From positions 1 to 5,603 of the forward strand of contig CAJFOL010000067.1 of NCBI GenBank assembly GCA_904397185.1: DNA of 5,603 bases, given 5' to 3'. Position 1 is the stretch's first letter; the number at the start of each line of letters is the position of its first letter. Shown here in pieces: positions 1-5,539 of the stretch. The DNA comes from an uncultured Clostridia bacterium (GTDB lineage: Bacteria > Bacillota > Clostridia > Christensenellales > UBA1242). The translations under genes and the position numbers were made by a program. Under the pieces are notes generated by a model that was not told where the DNA came from, searched no databases, and saw nothing but the letters and a program-made list of their open reading frames with translations.

Positions 1-2081
1 GCATCAATATCTTCTATGCTTACAAGGTTTGCGTTTTCTTCAATAAACTTTCGCCTTAGTTCGCTATCCTCGCCCATAAGGTCATTGAAGTACTTTTCAG
101 CCTCGATTGCATCTTCCATAGTAAGTTGTATGAGTATTCGCTTTTCAGGGTCCATGGTGGTCTCCCAAAGTTGCTCAGCATTCATCTCACCAAGACCTTT
201 GTAACGTTGCTGAGCACAACCTTTTCGGCTGTTTGATTGATACCACTGATTTAACTCCTCATCAGAGTAGAAGTAGAAGTCCTCTTTGTTTCTTGTGACC
301 TTATAAAGCGGTGGCTTTGCAGCATAGACGTGTCCATGCTCAATAAGCGGTCTCATATAGCGGAAGAAGAAGGTGAGCAGAAGTATTCGAATATGTGCTC
401 CATCGACATCGGCATCGGTCATACAGATGATTTTATCATAACGGAGTTTGTCCTCATTAAATTCGTCACCAATTCCACAGCCAAAAGCGGTTATCATAGA
501 CTTTATTTCGTTGTTTTCAAGAATTTTGTTAAGCCTTGCCTTTTCAACGTTTAAAATTTTACCACGAAGAGGGAGTATGGCTTGGAAACGTCTATCCCGA
601 CCAGTCTTAGCAGTACCACCAGCCGAATCACCTTCGACTATATAAATCTCGCAGAATTTTCTGTTCTTTTCGCTACAGTCAGCAAGTTTACCAGGCAGGG
701 TGGTGTTTTCAAGCACACTCTTGCGTCTTGTAAACTCCCTCGCATTCCTTGCCGCCTCTCTTGCCCTTTGTGCGGTTATGCTTTTTAGGATAAGATTTTT
801 AGCCTCAACAGGGTGGCGGTCAAGATAATCACCAAACTCTTCAATCATGGCTTTGTAGACGATATTTCTCATCTCGCTATTGCCAAGTTTGGTCTTAGTC
901 TGACCTTCAAACTGAGGGTTGCGAAGTTTAACACTGATGACGGCAGTGATACCCTCACGGCAGTCTTCGCCCGACAACTTTTCATTGTCTTTTATAATCT
1001 TATTTGCAAGAGCATAGTCATTTACAACTTTTGTAAGCCCAGCCTTAAACCCGTCAAGATGAGTTCCACCTTCTTCGGTGTTGATATTGTTTGCATATGC
1101 ATTGATGACTTCGCTGTAGCCTTCATTAAACTGAAAACATACCTCAACCTCGTTGTCGAGTTCACCATTTGCATTACGGTTAAATTTATTGAAATATACA
1201 GGTGCCGACAGAAGAGTCTCACGGTTTTTGTTAAGGTAGTCTACAAACTCGACAATTCCGCCTTTAAACTCAAAAGTCTCATTTCGCTCTTGCCCTTCTC
1301 GTTTGTCTTCAAGCGATATGACAAGACCTTTGTTTAAGAATGCAATCTCCCTGAAACGGTTTTTCATAGTGTCATAGTTAAACACTGTTGTTTCAAAAAT
1401 CTCATCGTCTGGCAGAAAGGTGATAGTTGTACCACGTCTGTTTGTTGCTCCCACAACTTGAAGAGGGGTGATAACCTTTCCTCGAGAAAATTCTATTTTA
1501 TAATGTTGCCCATTTTGATAAACGTCAGCCCTCATATATTTTGAAAGGGCATTGACACATGATACACCCACACCGTGCAGACCACCAGAAATCTTGTAAC
1601 CTTCGCCACCAAACTTGCCACCAGCATGGAGTTTTGTCAGCACCACTTCAACCGCACTTTTGCCCTCTTTAGGTATAATTCCAGTAGGTATACCACGACC
1701 ATTATCTATGACCGAGCAAGAGCCGTCAAAATTGATTACAACATCGATTTGAGTGCAGTATCCAGCCAGTGCCTCGTCAATAGAGTTGTCCACCACTTCA
1801 GTTACAAGGTGGTGTAGGCCATGCTCGTCAGTCGAGCCGATATACATACCAGGACGTTTTCGCACAGGCTCCAGCCCTTCAAGAACTTGAATATCCTCAG
1901 CACCGTACTTGTCCGAATGCCCAATCTCTTTGCTGTCCTTTTCTATATCTTCGTCGTGGCTAGCCTTTTCGCTTTCCACTTCATTTTCTGCTTCGCTACT
2001 TTCAGGCACAATTTCTGTTTCGCTATTATCAATTTTCTTCTCATCTAAACTGTCAGTTAAATCTTGCTTGTTCTCTTCCAT
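1..2081 (-). CDS. gyrB: DNA gyrase subunit B (3' end just outside window)
   Basis: GyrB is the ATPase subunit of DNA gyrase, which with GyrA introduces negative supercoils into DNA in the cytoplasm. The 693 complete codons show the whole family order. There is a GHKL ATPase domain with VRKRPGMYIG (about 73-82), catalytic Glu95, Mg-ATP Asn99, DNGRGIP from Asp126 and GGLHGVGVS. A transducer domain carries QTKTKLG (from Gln394). The TOPRIM domain has EGDSAGG (Glu483), RGKILNVEKA and DADVDG (Asp556, Asp558, Asp560). The C-terminal QRYKGLGEMN is at about 625-634. NVEKA and the overall pattern favour GyrB over ParE. There is no enterobacterial-type insertion after TOPRIM. The last residues seen, after FIEENA, match the usual C-terminus, so only a few codons are missing. 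The start is set by an AAGGAG site and gives an acidic N-terminal extension of about 50 residues compared with B. subtilis GyrB. The residue aligned with E. coli Arg136 is Gln189. The gene diverges from its neighbour at 2337. Confidence 0.97.
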   Translation of the reverse strand, partial: MEENKQDLTDSLDEKKIDNSETEIVPESSEAENEVESEKASHDEDIEKDSKEIGHSDKYGAEDIQVLEGLEPVRKRPGMYIGSTDEHGLHHLVTEVVDNSIDEALAGYCTQIDVVINFDGSCSVIDNGRGIPTGIIPKEGKSAVEVVLTKLHAGGKFGGEGYKISGGLHGVGVSCVNALSKYMRADVYQNGQHYKIEFSRGKVITPLQVVGATNRRGTTITFLPDDEIFETTVFNYDTMKNRFREIAFLNKGLVISLEDKREGQERNETFEFKGGIVEFVDYLNKNRETLLSAPVYFNKFNRNANGELDNEVEVCFQFNEGYSEVINAYANNINTEEGGTHLDGFKAGLTKVVNDYALANKIIKDNEKLSGEDCREGITAVISVKLRNPQFEGQTKTKLGNSEMRNIVYKAMIEEFGDYLDRHPVEAKNLILKSITAQRAREAARNAREFTRRKSVLENTTLPGKLADCSEKNRKFCEIYIVEGDSAGGTAKTGRDRRFQAILPLRGKILNVEKARLNKILENNEIKSMITAFGCGIGDEFNEDKLRYDKIICMTDADVDGAHIRILLLTFFFRYMRPLIEHGHVYAAKPPLYKVTRNKEDFYFYSDEELNQWYQSNSRKGCAQQRYKGLGEMNAEQLWETTMDPEKRILIQLTMEDAIEAEKYFNDLMGEDSELRRKFIEENANLVSIEDID

Positions 2082-2086
2082 AACTT

Positions 2087-2092
2087 CTCCTT
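2087..2092 (-). promoter_or_regulatory. Ribosome binding site of gyrB
   Basis: On the minus strand AAGGAG lies five bases before the ATG at 2081. It decides the start codon: without it one might begin GyrB nearer to the conserved ATPase domain and lose the acidic extension. Confidence 0.8.
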
Positions 2093-2134
2093 AACCTGAG
2101 ACAAAATTCTCTGTATTCTTATATCTTATATACA

Positions 2135-2164
2135 TATATACTATATATTTATATACTATATATA
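2135..2164. repeat. Tandem 15-base TA-rich repeat upstream of gyrB
   Basis: Two adjacent 15-base units, TATATACTATATATT (2135-2149) and TATATACTATATATA (2150-2164), differ only at the last base. They sit inside a longer tract of almost pure A and T (about 2117-2180). By the promoter proposed here the repeat would fall in the gyrB 5' leader and reach its -10 box. Such DNA melts easily; a role in supercoiling-sensitive control is inference only. Confidence 0.7.
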
Positions 2165-2192
2165 TTATATATTATAAATAGGAAAAAATCAA
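2164..2192 (-). promoter_or_regulatory. Probable gyrB promoter
   Basis: Read on the minus strand there is a TTGATT -35 box (2187-2192), a 17-base spacer and a perfect TATAAT -10 box (2164-2169). Transcription would start near 2157 and leave a leader of about 75 bases, most of it the TA-rich repeat. Several other TATAAT-like strings lie in the same tract, so the exact -10 box is uncertain, but this is the one with correct spacing to a recognisable -35. Confidence 0.55.
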
Positions 2193-2283
2193 GTAAAAAA
2201 GCAAATTAGCCTGCAACAAATGTCGATTTTTTTGGAAACTCAAAAGGCAAAAAACTATCTAAAATAGCCATATCAAAAAACAC

Positions 2284-2312
2284 TTGCAAAACTTTTATTG
2301 TTGTGTTATAAT
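2284..2312 (+). promoter_or_regulatory. Promoter of the GtrA-family gene
   Basis: A TTGCAA -35 box (2284-2289), a 17-base spacer and a perfect TATAAT -10 box (2307-2312) preceded by TGT, which makes an extended -10. Transcription would start near 2319, followed by an AAAAGGA ribosome binding site (2323-2329) and the ATG at 2337. Confidence 0.8.
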
Positions 2313-2336
2313 CAAAAACATTAAAAGGACACCAAT

Positions 2337-2936
2337 ATGAAAAAAGAGAAGAATGTGCTAAGTGAAGATAACAGCCAAAATGCTGATAATCAAGGAAATA
2401 TTGTGAATGATAGTCAAGAAAATATTGTGAATGCGGAGAAGAAAGACACAAAGACACAGATTATCCAATTTTTAAAGTTTTTAGGCTTTTCGCTCTCAGC
2501 AGGTGTAATACAACTTTTGTCTTTCGAACTCCTATACACATGGACAGAAGCACTCCCGTGGTGGCCAGCATATCTGATAAGTATAGTCTTGTCAGTTGTG
2601 TGGAATTTCACTTTCAATCGTAAATTTACCTTCAAATCGGCAAGCAATGTACCACTTGCTATGACCATAGTGGCAATATATTATTGTATGTTTATTCCTG
2701 TTTCAGTGTTTGGTGGCGATGCTCTTGAGGGAATAGGGTGGAATGGCACGTTGGTCACAGTGCTTATGATGGTCATAAATTTCATAACCGAATTTTTCTG
2801 GGATAAATACATAGTTTTCAATGACAAACTGCTTGCAAAAGTATTCAAGAAAAATGTAGCGGTGGAAGAGACAAGCGAGCCTACAGTAAATGAAACGATT
2901 GTTGCCTCAAATGAAAACGAAGAGGATAAAAAGTAG
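2337..2936 (+). CDS. GtrA-family membrane protein
   Basis: A 199-residue protein with the four-helix layout of the GtrA/DPMS-associated family (PF04138): helices at about 45-67, 75-93, 106-125 and 136-156. The two family signatures are visible: NFTFNRKFTF at 90-99 after helix 2 and WDKYIVF at 155-161 after helix 4. Family members are thought to move lipid-linked sugars across the membrane or to assist glycosyltransferases in cell-surface glycan or teichoic acid decoration. No glycosyltransferase is adjacent here, so the substrate is unknown. Both ends carry polar acidic tails (1-40 and 171-199) that are longer than in a typical 120-150 residue GtrA protein. The N-terminal tail contains an 8-residue tandem repeat. 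The start at 2337 is supported by AAAAGGA seven bases upstream and by a strong extended -10 promoter. The gene is monocistronic, ending at a hairpin terminator. The family call is firm; the function is not. Confidence 0.85.
   Translation: MKKEKNVLSEDNSQNADNQGNIVNDSQENIVNAEKKDTKTQIIQFLKFLGFSLSAGVIQLLSFELLYTWTEALPWWPAYLISIVLSVVWNFTFNRKFTFKSASNVPLAMTIVAIYYCMFIPVSVFGGDALEGIGWNGTLVTVLMMVINFITEFFWDKYIVFNDKLLAKVFKKNVAVEETSEPTVNETIVASNENEEDKK
2385..2432 (+). repeat. In-frame 24-base tandem repeat in the GtrA gene
   Basis: Two adjacent 24-base units (2385-2408 and 2409-2432), differing at two bases, encode DNQGNIVN and DSQENIVN in the polar N-terminal tail. The high DNA identity points to a recent in-frame duplication, probably by slippage, in a segment with little structural constraint. 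Confidence 0.85.
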
Positions 2937-2967
2937 AATAAAAAATAAGGAAGATAAAAAAATAATC

Positions 2968-3034
2968 AAAAAACAGTTTTTCAAAATAACCCAAATGGTT
3001 AAAAATCGAAAAACTGTTTTTTATATTTTCTTTT
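2968..3034. terminator. Bidirectional terminator between convergent genes
   Basis: A perfect 15-base-pair stem is formed by 2968-2982 and 3008-3022 (arm AAAAAACAGTTTTTC and its exact complement). Inside the 25-base loop is a second hairpin, TAACC (2987-2991) with GGTTA (2997-3001) around a five-base loop. T-rich runs follow on both strands (3017-3034 on plus; the A-rich 2955-2973 gives T's on minus). It lies between the ends of the GtrA gene and the convergent gene at 3104-3757, so it can stop transcription from both sides. Confidence 0.8.
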
Positions 3035-3103
3035 AAATTAATTTTTAAAATATTCCATTATAAATGTTTTTTTATAAATATTTCAAATATTGCCTTATAA
3101 ATA

Positions 3104-3757
3104 TTATCTTTCGTAGCCACGTTCGTCTTGGTCAAGACGAGCCTTTTCACGTTTACTCATTCTAGAGTATTGTTTAAATGGGATTTTATCCATTCCGTAG
3201 CCGTCTACATAATCTTTTAAATTTAATGCAAACCCATGGTCAGAAATCCCAACTCCAACCACGTCGTTGACTTTACCATAATGTTTTTCGTCATTTTTGA
3301 ATGGGGCAGAGGTCTTTATTCTTATAAGTTGCACACTGTTACTCCAAAGTGGAGCACCGACAATGATGGCTTTATTTTTTGGAAGTTCGATAATTTTATA
3401 TCCATAAAGGTCAAAGAATCTTTGCAGGTTTTTGGTATGCTCAAATGCAGGTCTGTTTCTCTCGTCAAGTCTTATGAGTTCTCTAAAGAAGTCGATATCT
3501 TCGATGTATTTTTCGACCTTAGGTATATTTTGCTCCTGTATATTCTTTACAATGGTGTCATAGTCGGCATTTTGTCCTTTATTTACAAAAAGGTGACGAG
3601 GAATATAGAAAAGATATGCGGTGTACTCGGCAGGTTTTAAAATATCCTCACCGAATTTTCTGTGTGCATCATCTTGAAGTTCCATCCCGTTTACCACGTC
3701 GCGAAGGTCGATGATAACACTGTCAACATTTTCCTCTCTAGGCACAATAATGTTCAT
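3104..3757 (-). CDS. Unknown soluble protein, 217 residues
   Basis: I do not recognise this protein. It is highly charged, has no signal peptide and no membrane helix, so it should be cytoplasmic. Visible parts are a short hydrophobic beta-like segment at 13-17 (SVIID), a mixed segment with YTAYLFYIPRHLF (45-57), an acidic helical stretch (about 63-113), a second beta-like run KNKAIIVGAPL (127-137), a Gly/Val segment VVGVGISDHG (166-175) and a very basic-acidic tail after residue 195. There is no obvious catalytic motif. The start is well supported: AAGGAG (3765-3770) lies seven bases before ATG, with a strong promoter above it. The gene follows the membrane protein at 3820-4377 on the same strand with a 62-base gap, so the two could be co-transcribed as well as separately transcribed. 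Its 3' end faces the shared terminator at 2968-3034. Confidence 0.85.
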   Translation of the reverse strand: MNIIVPREENVDSVIIDLRDVVNGMELQDDAHRKFGEDILKPAEYTAYLFYIPRHLFVNKGQNADYDTIVKNIQEQNIPKVEKYIEDIDFFRELIRLDERNRPAFEHTKNLQRFFDLYGYKIIELPKNKAIIVGAPLWSNSVQLIRIKTSAPFKNDEKHYGKVNDVVGVGISDHGFALNLKDYVDGYGMDKIPFKQYSRMSKREKARLDQDERGYER

Positions 3758-3778
3758 TTTTTAACTCCTTATGAGGTT

Positions 3779-3807
3779 AGTATATCATACTACAAACTTT
3801 TTTTCAA
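3779..3807 (-). promoter_or_regulatory. Promoter of the unknown soluble protein gene
   Basis: On the minus strand: TTGAAA -35 box (3802-3807), a 17-base spacer and TATACT -10 box (3779-3784) preceded by TGA, an extended -10. Transcription should start near 3772, immediately before the AAGGAG site. This implies that the gene can be expressed without the upstream membrane protein gene. Confidence 0.75.
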
Positions 3808-3819
3808 TAGTTTTATAAA

Positions 3820-4377
3820 TTATTTTTTATCCACAAAGGCGAAGTTGTCGTTTTTGAATCTTACAAGGTAACTCTTATTGACTGCTAAATTGCCTTTATA
3901 GAATATTTTGCCTTCCGCTTCCTTTTGAGAGCCAACCTCCAAATAGACGATATCATAGAAGTTATAGCCCAGAATATTGAGCAGAGGATTGATATAATAA
4001 AGGGAATTTTTTATATACACAATGCCAATAAAAATAGTTATGACAATAAAAAGACAGTAGTCACTGACATATGAAAGTTCAAGTTGAAGTGCAAAAAGTA
4101 CAAACAGTGAAAAGTAGCCCAAAAAGTGTCTGTCAGTTATATTTTGCTTTTTTAAAATGATGATTTCCTTTGAAACGTCTTTGCTATGGTGAATATTGAC
4201 AATCAGCCCGACAATACCAAGGACTGTCAAAAGTACAAGGGTGACGAGATTGACACTGTTAAGCACATTAAAAGAAAGGTTATCATTTATTAAGTCAATG
4301 ATAAGCCGGAGTGCAATCAAAATATACATAGGCACAAAGGCACTAAGGTATAAAAACAGGTCTTTTAGCAAATTCAT
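3820..4377 (-). CDS. Four-helix membrane protein, possibly KwaA-like
   Basis: A 185-residue protein with four hydrophobic helices at about 8-31, 42-64, 85-103 and 107-125, followed by a soluble C-terminal domain of about 60 residues. The stretch joining the last helix to this domain, VYIKNSLYYINPLLNILGYN (about 120-139), has the NPxL...GYxxY pattern that I associate with KwaA, the membrane subunit of the Kiwa anti-phage system; length and helix count also fit. This is recall from family appearance, not a search. KwaA normally works with KwaB (about 315 residues, DUF4868); the gene that follows here encodes a 217-residue protein in which I do not see that domain. It may therefore be an orphan, a variant system or an unrelated membrane protein. 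The ATG at 4377 has no Shine-Dalgarno sequence; the next Met (17) has none either and would cut into helix 1. Confidence 0.8.
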   Translation of the reverse strand: MNLLKDLFLYLSAFVPMYILIALRLIIDLINDNLSFNVLNSVNLVTLVLLTVLGIVGLIVNIHHSKDVSKEIIILKKQNITDRHFLGYFSLFVLFALQLELSYVSDYCLFIVITIFIGIVYIKNSLYYINPLLNILGYNFYDIVYLEVGSQKEAEGKIFYKGNLAVNKSYLVRFKNDNFAFVDKK

Positions 4378-4419
4378 ATAGATATTTTGCCAAATTTTAA
4401 AAAAATTATTTAAAATGTT

Positions 4420-4447
4420 TTGTTTTATTTTGTTTTTAGGTTAAAAT
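4420..4447 (+). promoter_or_regulatory. Weak candidate promoter for the gene at 4454
   Basis: TTGTTT (4420-4425), a 16-base spacer and TAAAAT (4442-4447). If used, transcription would begin at or within a base or two of the ATG at 4454, giving a leaderless mRNA, which agrees with the absence of a Shine-Dalgarno sequence. In such AT-rich DNA this match may be accidental. Confidence 0.3.
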
Positions 4448-4453
4448 ATAGAT

Positions 4454-5122
4454 ATGACAATGGTACCAGTAATTATATTTGGCTCAGCAAGCCTTATCAT
4501 GAGTGTATTCTATTCAATTTTCAAAGATAAAGGAAATTGGCTAGGCTTTATCATCCGCAATATAACCATGCTCTTACTTTTAGTATTTGCAGTTGTGACA
4601 ATCAATGTCACTTCGGTTATAAATGGATTGTCGCTGTTTATAGCGGTTGCTATGGCGATAAATATGTTCTATGAAAGTTTGCAGACGAGCAAAATTGACA
4701 ATCTAAAAATGAAAGAGATTATGAGCAGTGTGACGAGGGGAGTGACCTACCTATCACTTATGCTCAGTGCGATGAGCCTTGCATCATTTAGTGCTTATGC
4801 CCTTGTTGGCGGTGCTTTGGTAGGACTGGCAATAGGGATGATAGTATGGATGATTAAAAAGACAAGCGAGGCAAGCGAAGCCGTTTCTTATATATTTGCC
4901 TATGTTTGCCTTGGAGCGATGATTGGACTAGGCATAAATGCCGTGCTATTTTCAAACCATGTTTTAAGTGCAATTCTTGTCTTGGTTGCAGGCGGACTAC
5001 TGCTTGTCAGCGAAATACTTTCGTCATTTTTGAAAGATGGCAAACTAAAGGACATACTGACCTCTGAATTTAAAATAGTCGCACTAATCTTGCTCGTCCT
5101 TGCAATATTTTTATTTAAGTAA
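4454..5122 (+). CDS. Eight-helix membrane protein, possibly a divergent YhhN/TMEM86 protein
   Basis: A 222-residue, almost wholly hydrophobic protein with about eight membrane helices (4-22, 32-51, 55-74, 94-111, 114-134, 143-163, 166-188, 205-221). Length, helix number and several segments recall the YhhN/TMEM86 lysoplasmalogenase family: a basic-capped second helix (RNITMLLLLVFAVV, 35-48) and a seventh helix ending in AGGLLLVSEIL (179-189), like the family's GALLFxxSD. The two Asp residues expected in that family appear as Asn70 and Glu187, so if related, it is probably not an ordinary active member. This assignment is tentative; a generic integral membrane protein is the safe call. It starts 76 bases from, and diverges from, the membrane protein gene at 3820-4377. 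There is no ribosome binding site before the ATG. A hairpin terminator follows at 5241. Confidence 0.8.
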   Translation: MTMVPVIIFGSASLIMSVFYSIFKDKGNWLGFIIRNITMLLLLVFAVVTINVTSVINGLSLFIAVAMAINMFYESLQTSKIDNLKMKEIMSSVTRGVTYLSLMLSAMSLASFSAYALVGGALVGLAIGMIVWMIKKTSEASEAVSYIFAYVCLGAMIGLGINAVLFSNHVLSAILVLVAGGLLLVSEILSSFLKDGKLKDILTSEFKIVALILLVLAIFLFK

Positions 5123-5240
5123 GATTAGATTTAGATAAAGTTGACAAGTTTGATAAGATTTAGGTATTTGATAAATGCAAAAAGTATAAAAATAAATTTA
5201 AATATAAGAATAATAAAATTAAAAGCGATGAAAATAAATC

Positions 5241-5268
5241 AAAAACTAGGTGATGAGCCTAGTTTTTT
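5241..5268 (+). terminator. Rho-independent terminator
   Basis: A perfect 10-base-pair stem, AAAAACTAGG (5241-5250) with CCTAGTTTTT (5258-5267), around a seven-base loop, with six T's at the end. It lies about 120 bases after the stop of the membrane protein at 4454-5122 and shields the tRNA promoter. The stretch between (5123-5240) is A/T-rich, has stops in all frames, and shows nothing else convincing. Confidence 0.75.
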
Positions 5269-5299
5269 CAAAATAAGACAAAATATTTTACGAAAAGTA

Positions 5300-5328
5300 T
5301 TGACAAATGTTAGATAAAAGCATATAAT
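5300..5328 (+). promoter_or_regulatory. Consensus promoter of tRNA-fMet
   Basis: Perfect TTGACA (5300-5305), 17-base spacer, perfect TATAAT (5323-5328). Transcription should start near 5335, only about eight bases before the mature tRNA. It is the strongest promoter in the window, as expected for a stable RNA gene. Confidence 0.92.
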
Positions 5329-5342
5329 ATAAATGTTGATAT

Positions 5343-5419
5343 CGCGGGATGGAGCAGCTCGGAAGCTCGTCGGGCTCATAACCCGAAGGTCGTTGGTTCA
5401 AATCCAACTCCCGCAACCA
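5343..5419 (+). tRNA. Initiator tRNA-fMet (anticodon CAT)
   Basis: A 77-base cloverleaf with the encoded CCA (5417-5419). The acceptor stem 5343-5349 pairs with 5409-5415 except for the first pair, C1 opposite A72, the mismatch that marks bacterial initiator tRNAs. The anticodon stem has the three consecutive G-C pairs (5372-5374 with 5382-5384) that direct the tRNA to the ribosomal P site. The anticodon CAT is at 5377-5379 in a seven-base loop. The T arm is GTTGG (5392-5396) with CCAAC (5404-5408). It carries formyl-methionine for translation initiation. It stands alone, not in a tRNA cluster, with its own promoter and terminator. Confidence 0.97.
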
Positions 5420-5425
5420 TGTCGC

Positions 5426-5458
5426 AAAAGGTTGAGATAGTCTATCTCAACTTTTTTT
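5426..5458 (+). terminator. Rho-independent terminator of tRNA-fMet
   Basis: Nine-base-pair stem GTTGAGATA (5431-5439) with TATCTCAAC (5443-5451), a three-base loop, and seven T's (5452-5458), extended by A's on the left that can pair with them. It begins seven bases after the tRNA's CCA, so the precursor has a very short trailer. Confidence 0.9.
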
Positions 5459-5491
5459 ACCCAAAATTTTTAGTGCCGCCTGTATTCTTAG

Positions 5492-5539
5492 TTTTGCGAC
5501 TTGCGGGAGAAAATAGTTTTTTGCTGACCTTCGGGTTAT
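5492..5539 (-). repeat. Partial inverted copy of tRNA-fMet 3' half and flank
   Basis: Three blocks are exact reverse complements of the tRNA gene region: TTTTGCGAC (5492-5500) of flank 5421-5429; TTGCGGGAG (5501-5509) of acceptor strand 5408-5416; GACCTTCGGGTTAT (5526-5539) of 5378-5391, which covers part of the anticodon, the 3' anticodon stem and the variable loop. The gap between the second and third blocks is 16 bases in both copies, but the T-arm sequence is wholly different, and the CCAT (5417-5420) is missing. Beyond 5539 only a weak resemblance to the D arm and 5' half continues to about 5575. It cannot fold as a working tRNA. It could be a tRNA pseudogene on the minus strand or an element that pairs with the tRNA transcript. 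Confidence 0.8.

Noticed and set aside
813..1337. Plus-strand open frame of 174 codons
   Set aside because: It lies wholly within gyrB on the other strand, has no ribosome binding site, and its protein resembles nothing; gyrB motifs cover the same bases.
2206..2457. Minus-strand open frame between gyrB and the GtrA gene
   Set aside because: It overlaps the well-supported GtrA promoter and start, and its internal repeat (YFLDY twice) is only the shadow of the 24-base repeat.
3236..3640. Plus-strand open frame of 134 codons
   Set aside because: It is antisense to the 217-residue gene, which has a promoter and ribosome binding site; the plus frame has neither.
5141..5170. TTGACA followed by A/T-rich DNA, as a possible promoter for a small RNA ending at 5268
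   Set aside because: The best -10 match at correct spacing (TATTTG) is poor, and no conserved structure is seen before the terminator.
5480..5490. 11-base match CTGTATTCTTA shared with 2111-2121
   Set aside because: Matches of this length in AT-rich DNA are expected by chance in a window this size, and no flanking similarity exists.
5343..5539. Attachment site of an integrated element at the tRNA 3' end
   Set aside because: Integration at a tRNA leaves a direct repeat; here the copy is inverted and interrupted, and no integrase gene is in view.
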